64,000 bases of DNA from contig OZ255625.1 of NCBI GenBank assembly GCA_965276755.1, positions 496,001-560,000 of the forward strand, written 5' to 3'. This DNA is from CAJCIS01 sp965276755 (GTDB lineage Bacteria > Pseudomonadota > Alphaproteobacteria > Acetobacterales > Acetobacteraceae). Shown one piece after another: positions 44,794 to 53,815 of this stretch (the first letter of the stretch is position 1; each line of letters starts with the position of its first letter). Made by a program: the position numbers and the translations under genes. Under the pieces are notes generated by a model. It was given only the letters and a program-made list of their open reading frames with translations, made no database searches and had not been told where the DNA came from.

Positions 44794-45540
44794 CTAGCCC
44801 GCAAGCCATGCGAGCCAGATACCAGCGGCAAGAAACGGACCGAACGGTATTTTCGTTGTGCTGGTCAGCAATGTTCCGCGCAGATGCAATATTCCAGCGT
44901 AGCACAACGCCATGACGGCAGCGGCGATCATCACCCAAGGCAACGCCAACACGCCCACCCAGGCCCCGCCCGCGGCCAACAACTTCGCGTCCCCTTCGCC
45001 CAGCCCGTCGCGTCCGCGCAGGCGGCGATAGCCAAACGCCAATGCGTAAAGGCACAGCGCCCCAATGGCCGCGGCTTCGGCACGTTCGGTGATGGCAGGC
45101 CGGTCGAGCCACCAGGCCTCGGCGAGCCCTGCCAGCACCAGCGGCAGGGTCAACGCGTCCGGCAGCAGGAAGGTCTCGGCATCGATCCAGGCCAGCGTCA
45201 GCAGCCACCAGCCAAGCAAGCAGCTCATCCAAAGATACGCGTTGCCTGGCCACTGCCTCGCCGGCACCACGCAGGCGGCCAGAATTGCCACGGCAAGCGC
45301 CGCGGCCTCAATGCCAGGGTGCGCCCAGGCGATCGGCGCGCCGCATTGCCGGCAGCGGCCGCGTTGAAGTGCAAAGCTGACCAGCGGGATCAATTCCAAA
45401 GGGGAGAGTGCGTGCCCGCATGCCTCGCAGCAGGACCGCGCCGCGGCGATCGGGCGGCCCGCCGGCATCCGCCGCACCACCACGCCCAAGAAACTGCCGA
45501 CGAAGGGTCCGGCGAGCACGGGAAGCAGCCAGCCGACCAT
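44794..45540 (-). CDS. prepilin peptidase (PilD/GspO, A24 family)
   Basis: 248 residues, about eight TM helices. An N-terminal cytoplasmic zinc domain has two Cys pairs (CEAC and CRQC). The catalytic aspartates are in LAWIDAETFLLPD and GEGDAKLLAAGG. It cleaves and N-methylates type IV prepilin-like proteins. Divergent from the GspE-like gene, which fits a common secretion/pilus assembly function. Confidence 0.93.
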   Translation of the reverse strand: MVGWLLPVLAGPFVGSFLGVVVRRMPAGRPIAAARSCCEACGHALSPLELIPLVSFALQRGRCRQCGAPIAWAHPGIEAAALAVAILAACVVPARQWPGNAYLWMSCLLGWWLLTLAWIDAETFLLPDALTLPLVLAGLAEAWWLDRPAITERAEAAAIGALCLYALAFGYRRLRGRDGLGEGDAKLLAAGGAWVGVLALPWVMIAAAVMALCYAGILHLRGTLLTSTTKIPFGPFLAAGIWLAWLAG

Positions 45541-45616
45541 GAACGAGTCCTAACCTCCAAAGCCGGCCGAGTCCGTGCTAGGCTGCCGGCCGCAGTCGGT
45601 GAGGAATGGGCGTAGC

Positions 45617-47377
45617 ATGACGGTGTATGGCGCAAGACTGACCCCCGGACCAAACGGGCGCGCCATGCCCGACAAGGCCAGCGAGGCGCCGGCTGGGCGG
45701 CAGGTGGAGCTGCTCGCCTCGATCCTGCTGCAGCACGGCCAGTGCGACGCGCAGACCATCGATCGCGGCCGGCGGGTAGCGGGCGAGAGCGGCCAACGGC
45801 TGGACCAGGTGCTGCTCCAGCTCGGCTTGGTGACCGAGCGCGGCCTGGCCGAGGCCTATGCCACGCTGCTCGGCGCGCCGATTGCCGGCCCGGCGCGCTA
45901 CCCGGAAGCGCCGCTTTTTCCCGATCGTCTCTCGCCGCGCTTTCTGCGCACGGCGCGCGCCCTGCCGCTTGCGGCCGATGGGCAAATCCTGTCGCTGGCG
46001 GTTGCCGATGCGCTGGACGATTACACGCCTCAGGCGGTGGCCGCGGCCACGGGGCTGGCTGTGCGCGTGGAAATTGCCGTGCCGATCGAGCTCGAAGCTG
46101 CTTTTGGCCGGCTGTACCCGGATGGCGAGGCGGCCGAGGCGAGCGGCGGCGGCGATGGCGGCGAGGCGCTGGAGGAGGACGCCGAGCGGCTCAAGGATCT
46201 CGCCAGCGAGGCGCCGGTCATCCGCCTGGTCAATCAGCTGATCGGCCGCGCGGTGGAGACGCATGCCTCCGATATCCATATCGAGCCTTTCGAGGATCGC
46301 TTACGCGTGCGCTACCGCTATGACGGCGTGCTGCACGAGGCCGACAGCCCGCCGGCGCGGCTGGCGCCGGCGATCATTTCGCGTGTGAAGATCATGTCCA
46401 AGCTGGATATTGCCGAGCGGCGCCTGCCGCAGGACGGGCGCATCAAGCTGGCGGTGCGCGGCACGGAAATCGATTTCCGTGTGTCCACCACGCCGACCTT
46501 GTACGGCGAGAAGGTGGTGCTGCGCGTGCTCGATCGCAGCAGCGTGGTATTCGATTACGAAAAGCTGGGGTTGCCGGCGGACGTGGTGCGCGACTGGTCG
46601 CGCGCGCTGGAATTGCCCAACGGCATTCTGCTGGTGACGGGGCCTACGGGCAGCGGCAAGACGACGACGCTTTATACCGGCTTGACGAACATCAATGCGG
46701 TGAGCCGCAATATCGTCACCGTCGAGGACCCGATCGAGTACCAGTTGGGGGGTATCAACCAGACGCAGATCAAGCCGCAGATCGGGCTGAATTTCGCGGC
46801 GATGCTGCGCTCGATCCTGCGCCAGGATCCGGACGTGATCATGGTGGGCGAAATCCGCGATCTGGAGACGGCGCAGATTGCGGTGCAGGCGGCGCTGACG
46901 GGCCATCTGGTGCTGTCCACGCTGCACACGAATTCGGCGTCCGCGACGATCACGCGCCTGCGCGATCTGGGGCTGGAGGATTACCTGTTGACTGCCGTGC
47001 TGCGCGGCGTGCTGGCGCAGCGCCTGGTGCGGCGGCTGTGCGATGCGTGCAAACGCGAGACAGACGCGCCGCCGGAACTGATTGCGCGCTTCGGCTTGGA
47101 GGAGCGGGCAAAGGCTGGACCGATCCGGTTGTGGCATGCGGTGGGGTGTGCGCAATGCCGCAGCACGGGCTATCGCGGGCGGCAGGCGATTGCGGAGTTC
47201 CTGGAGCCCAGCTCGGCAATCGAGCATCTGATATTCTCCAAAGCGGGGCAGGATGAGATCGAACGCGCGGCGGTGGCGCACGGGATGAAGACGATGTTTC
47301 AGGCCGGGCTGGATGCGGCATTGGCCGGAACCACGACGATTGAGGAAGTGGTGCGAAGCATACGGGCGGAAGCGTGA
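45617..47377 (+). CDS. GspE/PilB-type secretion ATPase
   Basis: 586 residues from ATG 45617 (ATG 45665 possible). An N-terminal MshEN-like domain (LVTERGLAEAYATLLGAP), then the ATPase: SEAPVIRLVNQLIGRAVETHASDIHIEP, Walker A GPTGSGKTTT, Asp box EDPIEYQL, Walker B LRQDPDVIMVGEIRD, His box TGHLVLSTLHTN, and a CDAC ... CAQC zinc site. It powers assembly of pseudopili or pili. gspF-like follows after 102 nt. No pseudopilin or secretin gene is present in the window. Confidence 0.93.
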   Translation: MTVYGARLTPGPNGRAMPDKASEAPAGRQVELLASILLQHGQCDAQTIDRGRRVAGESGQRLDQVLLQLGLVTERGLAEAYATLLGAPIAGPARYPEAPLFPDRLSPRFLRTARALPLAADGQILSLAVADALDDYTPQAVAAATGLAVRVEIAVPIELEAAFGRLYPDGEAAEASGGGDGGEALEEDAERLKDLASEAPVIRLVNQLIGRAVETHASDIHIEPFEDRLRVRYRYDGVLHEADSPPARLAPAIISRVKIMSKLDIAERRLPQDGRIKLAVRGTEIDFRVSTTPTLYGEKVVLRVLDRSSVVFDYEKLGLPADVVRDWSRALELPNGILLVTGPTGSGKTTTLYTGLTNINAVSRNIVTVEDPIEYQLGGINQTQIKPQIGLNFAAMLRSILRQDPDVIMVGEIRDLETAQIAVQAALTGHLVLSTLHTNSASATITRLRDLGLEDYLLTAVLRGVLAQRLVRRLCDACKRETDAPPELIARFGLEERAKAGPIRLWHAVGCAQCRSTGYRGRQAIAEFLEPSSAIEHLIFSKAGQDEIERAAVAHGMKTMFQAGLDAALAGTTTIEEVVRSIRAEA

Positions 47378-47395
47378 AGGCCGCCATTGTGCGTG

Positions 47396-47434
47396 GCCCC
47401 TGGATTGCTTCGGCCAAGTGGTCTCGCAATGACG
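47396..47434. repeat. dispersed-type repeat within the gspE-gspF gap
   Basis: CCTGGATTGCTTCGGCC ... TCTCGCAATGACG resembles an intergenic motif I have seen in many alphaproteobacterial genomes; ATTGC/GCAAT arms can pair. It is followed by a short imperfect direct repeat of 18 nt (ATGACGATCTACATCGTA / ATGACGGTGTACCTCGTA). Confidence 0.4.
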
Positions 47435-47479
47435 ATCTACATCGTAATGACGGTGTACCTCGTATTGGCGGTATGCTCT

Positions 47480-48706
47480 ATGCCGTCCTTTAGATACACG
47501 GCGGTCCTGCCATCCGGCGAACTCGCCCAAGGGCTGCTTGACGCGCCCTCCGAAACCGCGGTTATCGAACAGCTCCGCCGCCAAGGCAGCCTGACGCTGA
47601 AAGCCGAGCCAGCGGACAAAAGCCGCGGCTTTCTTGCCGACCTGCTTGCGGCCGAGTTCGCGCAGGGCCGCGGTCTGAATGGCGGCGAGGTCGCCAACAT
47701 CACGCGCGAACTGGCCGTCATGCTCAACGCCGGCCAGGACCTTGACCGCGCGCTGCGCTTCCTGGTCGATACCGCCGCCAAGCCGCGGGCGCGCGCGGTG
47801 CTGACGCAATTGCGCGATGCGGTGCGTGACGGCAGCCCTTTTGCTGCGGCACTCGCGCAGCATCCGCGCAGCTTTCCTCGGCTTTACGTGGGCCTGGTGC
47901 GCGCGGGCGAGTCGGGCGGCATGCTGGCGGCCACGCTGGCGCGCCTGGCCGAATTGCTCGAGCGCCAGCGCGCGCTGCGTGCGACCGTCATTAGCGCGTT
48001 GATCTATCCGGCGATCCTGGTGGTGACAGGGCTTGGCGCCATCGTCATGCTGCTGACGCAAGTGCTGCCGCAATTTTTGCCGCTTTTCGCGCAAGCGGGC
48101 GCCGCCTTGCCGCCGGCCACGAAATTCGTCGTCGGCTTGGGCGATTTCGTCAGCAATTATGGACTCTACGCATCAGTCGTTATCGTTGTTCTTGGCCTCG
48201 CCAGCCGCCAGGCGCTGCAACGCCCGGCCATCCGCGTCGTGTGGGATCGCCTGTTGCTGCGCGTGCCCGTGTTCGGGCCGCTGGCGCGCGAAATACTCGC
48301 GGCGCGTGTCTCTCGCACGCTGGGCACCCTGCTGCAGAATGGCGTGCCGCTTGTGGCAGCGCTGGCGATTGTCGTTGAGGTCATCGGCAACACCGCCGGC
48401 GAGGCGGCTTTGCGCACCGCGACCGAAAGTGCCAAAGGCGGCGCGGGATTGTCGCGCCCCTTGCAGCTCTCGGGCATCTTTCCGATACGCATGGTCTATC
48501 TGCTGCGCCTGGGCGAGGAGACCGCGCAGCTCGGCACGATGGCACTGCGTGCCGCGGAAATTCATGAGGAGCAGTCGCGCCTGGGCATTCAACGGCTGGT
48601 TTCGCTGATGGTGCCGGTGCTGATCATCCTGATCGGCGGGGCGGTTGCGGGAATTGTCAGCAGCTTGATGCTGGCCATGCTCAGCCTGAACGATCTGGCG
48701 GGCTGA
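47480..48706 (+). CDS. GspF/PilC-type inner-membrane platform protein
   Basis: 408 residues from ATG 47480; the frame is open to 47387 but the added residues are repeat-derived. Two GspF domains: NITRELAVMLNAGQDLDRALRFL with FPRLYVGLVRAGESGGML, and RVSRTLGTLLQNGVPLVAALAI with FPIRMVYLLRLGEETAQL. Three TM segments (ATVISALIYPAILVVTGLGAIVML; LYASVVIVVLGLA; LMVPVLIILIGGAVAGIVSSLML). It anchors the ATPase and pseudopilus machinery. Confidence 0.92.
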   Translation: MPSFRYTAVLPSGELAQGLLDAPSETAVIEQLRRQGSLTLKAEPADKSRGFLADLLAAEFAQGRGLNGGEVANITRELAVMLNAGQDLDRALRFLVDTAAKPRARAVLTQLRDAVRDGSPFAAALAQHPRSFPRLYVGLVRAGESGGMLAATLARLAELLERQRALRATVISALIYPAILVVTGLGAIVMLLTQVLPQFLPLFAQAGAALPPATKFVVGLGDFVSNYGLYASVVIVVLGLASRQALQRPAIRVVWDRLLLRVPVFGPLAREILAARVSRTLGTLLQNGVPLVAALAIVVEVIGNTAGEAALRTATESAKGGAGLSRPLQLSGIFPIRMVYLLRLGEETAQLGTMALRAAEIHEEQSRLGIQRLVSLMVPVLIILIGGAVAGIVSSLMLAMLSLNDLAG

Positions 48707-48728
48707 TAAAACAACGGAAGGAAATGCG

Positions 48729-49373
48729 GTGGCCGAGGAACTCGTCTTTTACCAAAACCCCATGTCGCGCGGCCGCATCGTACGCTGGATGCTGGAAGAG
48801 GTGGGGCAACCGTATCGCACCGAACTGCTCAATTGGGGACCTGCCATGAAGGAGGCGGCATATCTGGCGATCAATCCCATGGGCAAGGTGCCCGCGATTA
48901 CGCATGGCGGTCAGGTGGTCACCGAGGTTGCCGCGATCTGCGCCTATCTGGCGGATGCTTTTCCGCAAGCCGGCCTGGCACCCACGCTTGCGCAGCGTGG
49001 TGCCTATTATCGCTGGATGTTCTACGCCGCCGGTCCGTTGGAGAACGCCATCACCAACAAGAGCCTGGGGTTTGCTGTGCCGGCGGAGCGCGAGGCCATG
49101 GCGGGATATGGCAATTTCAGCCGCGCCATGGACGTTTTGGAATACGCCGTGACACAGGGCCCCTACGTGGCCGGCGCGCAGTTCAGCGCGGCGGACGTGT
49201 TGGTCGGTTCCCATATTGGCTTCGGGCTCAGGTTCGGATCGATCGAGAACCGGCCTGCTTTCGTGGATTACCTGGCGCGCGTGGACGAGCGGCCGGCGGC
49301 CGTGCGTGCGCGCGAGATCGATGACGCGCTGATACCCAAGCAGCCCGGCGCTGCCAGAGCCACCCGGCGGTGA
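48729..49373 (+). CDS. glutathione S-transferase family protein
   Basis: 214 residues from GTG 48729 with AAGGAA 9 nt upstream. N-terminal thioredoxin fold with FYQNPMSRGRIVRWMLEEVG, GKVPAI (cis-Pro) and the ITHGGQVVTEVAAICAYLAD region that binds the glutathione gamma-Glu. Helical C-terminal half with FSAADVLVGSHIGF. Substrate unknown. It overlaps the VOC gene by 4 nt (GTGA). Confidence 0.9.
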   Translation: MAEELVFYQNPMSRGRIVRWMLEEVGQPYRTELLNWGPAMKEAAYLAINPMGKVPAITHGGQVVTEVAAICAYLADAFPQAGLAPTLAQRGAYYRWMFYAAGPLENAITNKSLGFAVPAEREAMAGYGNFSRAMDVLEYAVTQGPYVAGAQFSAADVLVGSHIGFGLRFGSIENRPAFVDYLARVDERPAAVRAREIDDALIPKQPGAARATRR

Positions 49374-49723
49374 CATCCGTGCCTGATTTCCTGTCGCTCA
49401 CCCCCATGATCCCTGCAGGTGAAAGTTTGCAGGAAGGCGTCGCCTACTACCTGACCCGGCTTGGCTTCACCGCGATTTGGCAAAGCGAGGACATGGCCGA
49501 ATTGCGACGGGGCGCGGTTGCGCTGCATTTGGTGCGCAACGGCGATCGCGCCTGGGCGGAAAATTGCAGTTGCAGCATCGGTGTCTCCGACCTGGACGCG
49601 CTTTTTGCCGAATATCAAACGGCTTTCGCCACGCTCGGGCCGCTGGAGACCAAGCCATGGGGTCGGCGGGAATTTCACATGATCCTGCCGTCCGGCGTGT
49701 GCCTGCAATTTTTTGCGCAATGA
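49370..49723 (+). CDS. VOC superfamily (glyoxalase/bleomycin-resistance-like) protein
   Basis: 117 residues from GTG 49370 (GTG 49379 also possible). Single VOC-type beta-alpha-beta repeat pair: SLTPMIPAGESLQEGVAYYLTRLGF, AVALHLVRNG, SIGVSDLDALFAEYQ, and GRREFHMILPSGVCLQFF. Translationally coupled to the GST, hinting at a shared detoxification role. Confidence 0.75.
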   Translation: MTSVPDFLSLTPMIPAGESLQEGVAYYLTRLGFTAIWQSEDMAELRRGAVALHLVRNGDRAWAENCSCSIGVSDLDALFAEYQTAFATLGPLETKPWGRREFHMILPSGVCLQFFAQ

Positions 49724-49734
49724 TTTCAGGGAAG

Positions 49735-49776
49735 AACTGGGGGGATAGTGCCTATCCCCCCAGACCCCCCGTCATC
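49735..49776. repeat. family A single element between VOC and ccmC
   Basis: CTGGGGGGATAG-TGC-CTATCCCCCCAG, a perfect stem with ATAG/CTAT arms, followed by ACCCCCCGTC. Another compensatory variant. Confidence 0.75.
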
Positions 49777-49836
49777 ATTTGGAAGAGGCTTCTTACCGAC
49801 TTCAAACGCCCGACCACCTCTGCTAGAACTGCCGTC

Positions 49837-50607
49837 GTGGATGCCAGCACAACCCTGGGAGCGCGGAACGCGCCCCGCCGCTCCCTTCACCGCTTCGCCA
49901 ATCCGGGGCGCTTTCTGCGCTTGGCCGCGAGAATTCAGCCCTTCCTGACCTGGCCCGCCATCCTGATCACCGCGGCCGGCCTGCTGGGCGGCCTGTTCCT
50001 CTCGCCCGCGGACTACCAGCAGGGCGATGCCGTGCGCATCATGTACATCCACGTGCCTTGCGCCTGGCTCGCCAGCCAGGGCTACGCGGCGCTGGCGCTG
50101 GCCAGCTTGGTCTCCATCGTCTGGCGCCACCCGCTGGCCGACCTTGCCGCCAAGGAAATCGGCCCGGTGGGTGCGGCGGCAACGGCGGTGTGTCTGGCCA
50201 CCGGCAGCCTGTGGGGCAAGCCGATGTGGGGCGCCTGGTGGGTGTGGGATGCGCGCCTGACCAGCGTGCTGGTGCTGTTCTTCCTCTATATCGGCCACAT
50301 CATGGTCGTGCGCGCCTTTGACAGCCCCGAGCGCGGCTATCGCGCCGGCGCCATTCTCGCCCTGATCGGCGCGGTGGATCTGCCGATCATCAAATACAGT
50401 GTCGAGTGGTGGAACAGCCTGCACCAGCCTGCCAGCATTACCCTGACCGGCGCCCCGACAATTTCGGGCAGCCTGCTCTGGCCCCTTGCTTTGTCCACGC
50501 TCGGCATCACCATTGGCTTCTGGGCCGTGGTCAATGCCCGGCTACGCGCCGCGGTCATGGAGCGGCGCATTGGCGGCCTGCTGATGGCCAGCGCGGAGGC
50601 GGCATGA
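49837..50607 (+). CDS. ccmC: CcmC, haem handling protein for cytochrome c maturation
   Basis: 256 residues from GTG 49837; no ATG lies in frame near the conserved N-terminus (HRFANPGRFLRLAARIQPFLTWP), and TTG 49921 is the other option. Six TM helices. The Trp-rich haem site WGKPMWGAWWVWDARLTS is intact, and conserved His residues occur in YIHVPCAWLASQGY and VEWWNSLHQPASI. It loads haem onto CcmE. First gene of ccmCDEFGHI here; ccmAB are not in the window. Confidence 0.93.
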   Translation: MDASTTLGARNAPRRSLHRFANPGRFLRLAARIQPFLTWPAILITAAGLLGGLFLSPADYQQGDAVRIMYIHVPCAWLASQGYAALALASLVSIVWRHPLADLAAKEIGPVGAAATAVCLATGSLWGKPMWGAWWVWDARLTSVLVLFFLYIGHIMVVRAFDSPERGYRAGAILALIGAVDLPIIKYSVEWWNSLHQPASITLTGAPTISGSLLWPLALSTLGITIGFWAVVNARLRAAVMERRIGGLLMASAEAA

Positions 50608-50744
50608 ACCATCTTGCCTATATCGCCAGCGCGTATGCGATTTTCGCGTCCGTCACGCTCTACCTCGCCGCGGGTGCGGCCGCGCGCCTGCGGACCACCA
50701 CGCGCCGGCTTGCCGCACTCGATCGGCGCAAGGCCGCATCATGA
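50604..50744 (+). CDS. ccmD: CcmD, small haem exporter subunit
   Basis: 46 residues: one TM (YIASAYAIFASVTLYLAAGA) followed by a basic tail. It overlaps ccmC and ccmE by ATGA at both ends. Size, topology and position identify it. It stabilises the CcmABC-CcmE complex. Confidence 0.88.
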   Translation: MNHLAYIASAYAIFASVTLYLAAGAAARLRTTTRRLAALDRRKAAS

Positions 50745-51232
50745 CGCGCAAACGCCGCCGATTGACCGTGGTGCTGGCCTGCATGGCGGGGCTCGGCACG
50801 GCCACGGCACTGACGCTGAATGCCATGTCCGGCACGCTGGTCTTCTTCATGACCCCAGCCGACATCGCCGAGCACGATCCGGCACCAGGCCACACGATCC
50901 GCCTGGGCGGCATGGTTCTGGCGGGCTCGGTGCAACGCTTGACCGTGGACGGCACGCCCGAGGCGAAGTTTTACGTCACCGACGGACGCGCCTCCATTCC
51001 GGTCACGTACGAGGGCATCCTTCCCGACCTGTTCCGTGAAGGCCAGGGCGTGGTGGCACTTGGCACCGTCCAGCCTGACCATAGTTTCGTGGCGCAGGAA
51101 GTGCTCGCCAAACACGATGAGAAATACATGCCCAAGGACGTGGCCGAGGCCTTGAAGAAACGCGGCTACTGGGCGCCGGGGGCCAAGCCGGCCGCGGCAC
51201 CCGCGCCCGGCCCGCAGGCGGCGCGTTCATGA
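50741..51232 (+). CDS. ccmE: CcmE, periplasmic haem chaperone
   Basis: 163 residues; one N-terminal TM, then an OB-fold with IRLGGMVLAGSV and VTYEGILPDLFREGQGVVALG. The covalent haem histidine is in VLAKHDEKYMPKDV. An Ala/Pro-rich tail follows. It accepts haem from CcmC and passes it to CcmF. Confidence 0.95.
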   Translation: MTRKRRRLTVVLACMAGLGTATALTLNAMSGTLVFFMTPADIAEHDPAPGHTIRLGGMVLAGSVQRLTVDGTPEAKFYVTDGRASIPVTYEGILPDLFREGQGVVALGTVQPDHSFVAQEVLAKHDEKYMPKDVAEALKKRGYWAPGAKPAAAPAPGPQAARS

Positions 51233-53190
51233 TCCCGGAGATTGGCAATTTCGCGCTTGCCTTGGCCTGCTGCCTGGCGCTGGCGCAGGCGGTCATGGGC
51301 CTGTGGGGCGCGCATCGCCGCAATACGCAGTTGATGGCCGCGGTGCCTGGCCTTGCCGTCGGCCAGTTTCTGGCACTGGCAGCGTCGGCGGCCGCTCTGG
51401 TGTGGAGCGCGGTGCACGACGATTTCTCGGTGGTCAACATCGCCGAGAACAGCTCTACGCTCAAACCCGTGCTCTACAAGATCAGCGGGACGTGGGGCAA
51501 TCACGAGGGCTCCATCCTGCTCTGGGGCCTGATCCTGGCCGTGTGCGGCACGGCGGTTTCCATTGCCGGCAATAACTTGCCATCGGCACTGCGCGCGCGC
51601 GTGCTGGGCGTGCTCGGCGGCACGTCCTGCGGCTTTCTGCTGTTTGCGCTGACCACATCCAATCCGTTTGCACGCATGTGGCCGCCGGCGCCTGAGGGCG
51701 CGGGCATGAACCCGCTGCTGCAGGATCCCGGTTTGGCCTTCCATCCGCCCATTCTCTACACCGGCTATGTCGGCTTTGCCGTGCCGTTCGCCTTTGCTGT
51801 GGCCGCCTTGCTGGAGGGGCGGATCGATGCGGCCTGGGGGCGCTGGGTGCGGCCGTGGGCGCTGGTGTCCTGGGCGTTTCTGACCTGCGGCATCGCGCTG
51901 GGCTCGTGGTGGGCCTATTACGAGCTGGGCTGGGGCGGCTACTGGTTTTGGGATCCGGTGGAGAATGCCTCATTGATGCCGTGGCTGACTGGCACGGCGC
52001 TGGTGCATTCGGCCATTGTCGTCGAAAAGCGCGAGAGCCTGAAGATCTGGACGGTGCTGCTGGCGATCGGCACGTTCTCGCTGTCGCTGTCCGGCACGTT
52101 CATGGTGCGCTCGGGGCTGCTCAATTCGGTGCATTCTTTTGCCTCCGATCCGGCGCGCGGCATTTTCATCCTTGCACTGCTGGGGCTGGTGATCGGCGGA
52201 TCGCTGCTGCTGTTTGCGCTGCGGGCGCCGACGCTGGTGTCGGGCGGGGTATTCGCGCCGGTTTCGCGTGAGGGCGCGCTGGTGCTGAATAATATTCTGT
52301 TGTGCACGATCTGCGCGGTGGTGATCGTGGGCACCATGCTGCCGCCGTTTGCCGATTTGATTGCCGGGCAGAAGGTCAGCGTGGGCGCGCCGTTCTTCAA
52401 TATCACCGTGCTGCCGCTGGCGATTCCGACCTTTGCCATCATGGCGATCGGACCGCTGCTGCCGTGGAAGCGCGCGCGGCTTTGGCCGGTTGTCGAGCAC
52501 GCCTGGTGGGCGGGGCTGGCCGCGGTTGTCGTAAGTGGCGCGTGCATGATCGGCATGGCGATTTTGCCGGCCCTGGCTTTCGGTGTGGCGGCTTGGCTGA
52601 TCCTGGGCAGCTTTGCCGAAGTGGTCGAGCGCACGCTGTTGTTCCGCGCGCCGGTTGCCAGCAGTTTCCGCCGGGCGCGCGGCTTGCCCGTGGCCGTGCT
52701 TGGCGCGGCGATTGCGCATGCCGGGATGGGGGTGACGGTTGCGGGGCTGGCGGGTTCGGCGTTGGATTCGCACAAGATCGTTTCGGCGCATGTGGGCGAA
52801 ACGTTTCAGACCGGCGGCTATGAATGGACGTTGGTTAAGCTGGAGGACGCGGACGGGCCGAATTACGCCGCCCGCGAGGCGACGGTTTTCGTCAAGCATG
52901 ACGGCGTGGCGTTGCCGCTGATGCATCCGTCAAGGCGGAGTTTTCCGCTGCAGCGGCAGACGACGAGCGACGTTGCGATATCAACCAATTTCCTGCGCGA
53001 TGTGTATGTGGTGCTGGGCGAGGAGCATGAAGGTGCCGCGATCATGCGGTTCCATGTCAACGTGCTGGCGCCGTGGATCTGGTTGGGCGCGTTGATCATG
53101 GCCGCCGGCGGCACGCTGTCATTGCTGGATCGGCGCCTGCGCGTAGGTGCGCCAGCGCGCGCGCGCCCCGTCATCGTAGTACCCGCCTAA
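51229..53190 (+). CDS. ccmF: CcmF, cytochrome c haem lyase subunit
   Basis: 653 residues, about 15 TM helices. The WWD domain GSWWAYYELGWGGYWFWDPVENASLMPWL is intact, with KISGTWGNHEGSILLW and FHPPILYTGYVG carrying conserved residues, and a periplasmic C-terminal domain before the last TM. It attaches haem to apocytochrome CxxCH with CcmH. Starts in the ccmE stop (ATGA). Confidence 0.96.
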   Translation: MIPEIGNFALALACCLALAQAVMGLWGAHRRNTQLMAAVPGLAVGQFLALAASAAALVWSAVHDDFSVVNIAENSSTLKPVLYKISGTWGNHEGSILLWGLILAVCGTAVSIAGNNLPSALRARVLGVLGGTSCGFLLFALTTSNPFARMWPPAPEGAGMNPLLQDPGLAFHPPILYTGYVGFAVPFAFAVAALLEGRIDAAWGRWVRPWALVSWAFLTCGIALGSWWAYYELGWGGYWFWDPVENASLMPWLTGTALVHSAIVVEKRESLKIWTVLLAIGTFSLSLSGTFMVRSGLLNSVHSFASDPARGIFILALLGLVIGGSLLLFALRAPTLVSGGVFAPVSREGALVLNNILLCTICAVVIVGTMLPPFADLIAGQKVSVGAPFFNITVLPLAIPTFAIMAIGPLLPWKRARLWPVVEHAWWAGLAAVVVSGACMIGMAILPALAFGVAAWLILGSFAEVVERTLLFRAPVASSFRRARGLPVAVLGAAIAHAGMGVTVAGLAGSALDSHKIVSAHVGETFQTGGYEWTLVKLEDADGPNYAAREATVFVKHDGVALPLMHPSRRSFPLQRQTTSDVAISTNFLRDVYVVLGEEHEGAAIMRFHVNVLAPWIWLGALIMAAGGTLSLLDRRLRVGAPARARPVIVVPA

Positions 53191-53206
53191 TGCTTCCTTA
53201 TATAAA

Positions 53207-53249
53207 GACGGGGGGTCTGGGGGGGATGGCACATCTCCCCCAGTCTTTC
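53207..53249. repeat. family A single half inside the ccm operon (ccmF-ccmG)
   Basis: GACGGGGGGTCTGGGGGG followed by ATGGCACATCTCCCCCAG. It fills almost the whole 61-nt gap; every other junction from ccmC to the DUF1674 gene overlaps. Confidence 0.75.
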
Positions 53250-53251
53250 TA

Positions 53252-53815
53252 ATGACCCTGGGCCGCCGGCGTTTCCTGATGCTGGCTCCCCTGGGCCTAT
53301 CCGCGATCGTCGGCCTATCCTTCTGGAAAATGCTGGACCGCATGCAGGCCGGCAAATTCGACCCGCACGCAATAAACAACCCTCTGATCGGCAAAGCATT
53401 ACCGAATTTCGCCTTGCCCGGCATTGCCGGCGGCGCGGGTTTTTCCACGCTTGACCTGCGCGCGGCCGCAGCACGCCAGCCGGTGCTGGTCAATTTCTTC
53501 TGGTCAAGCTGCATTCCGTGCATTCAGGAGGCGGACACACTGGCAGCACTTGCCGCCGAGGGCCTGCCGATTTGGGGAGTGGCCTGCAAGGACGAGCCTG
53601 CGCGCCTGACCAAGTTCCTTGACCATTACGGCAACCCTTTCCAGAAGATCGCCGACGATCGCGCCGGGCGCGTGCTGATCGATTGGGGTGTGGATGGCTA
53701 TCCGGAGAGTTTCCTGATCGATCGCGCGGGCATCGTGCGCTGGCACATTGGCGGCCCGCTCAGCGACGATAGCGTGCGTAACGAGCTGCACCCTGCGTTG
53801 CGGGCGATGGCGTGA
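53252..53815 (+). CDS. ccmG: CcmG/DsbE, thiol-disulfide oxidoreductase
   Basis: 187 residues; N-terminal signal anchor (FLMLAPLGLSAIVGLSFW), then a thioredoxin fold. The active site reads NFFWSSCIPCIQEAD: CxPC is present, but the Trp that usually precedes the first Cys (WCxPC) is Ser. The DsbE features GVACKDEPARLTKFL and GVDGYPESFLID (cis-Pro region) are kept. It reduces the apocytochrome haem-binding cysteines. Confidence 0.9.
   Translation: MTLGRRRFLMLAPLGLSAIVGLSFWKMLDRMQAGKFDPHAINNPLIGKALPNFALPGIAGGAGFSTLDLRAAAARQPVLVNFFWSSCIPCIQEADTLAALAAEGLPIWGVACKDEPARLTKFLDHYGNPFQKIADDRAGRVLIDWGVDGYPESFLIDRAGIVRWHIGGPLSDDSVRNELHPALRAMA

Noticed and set aside
46301..48094. 597-residue open frame on the minus strand
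   Set aside because: Antisense to the gspE- and gspF-like genes, extreme Arg/Gln/His content.
49477..49836. N-terminal extension of ccmC to 376 residues
   Set aside because: The extension runs through the VOC gene in another frame and through a family A repeat.
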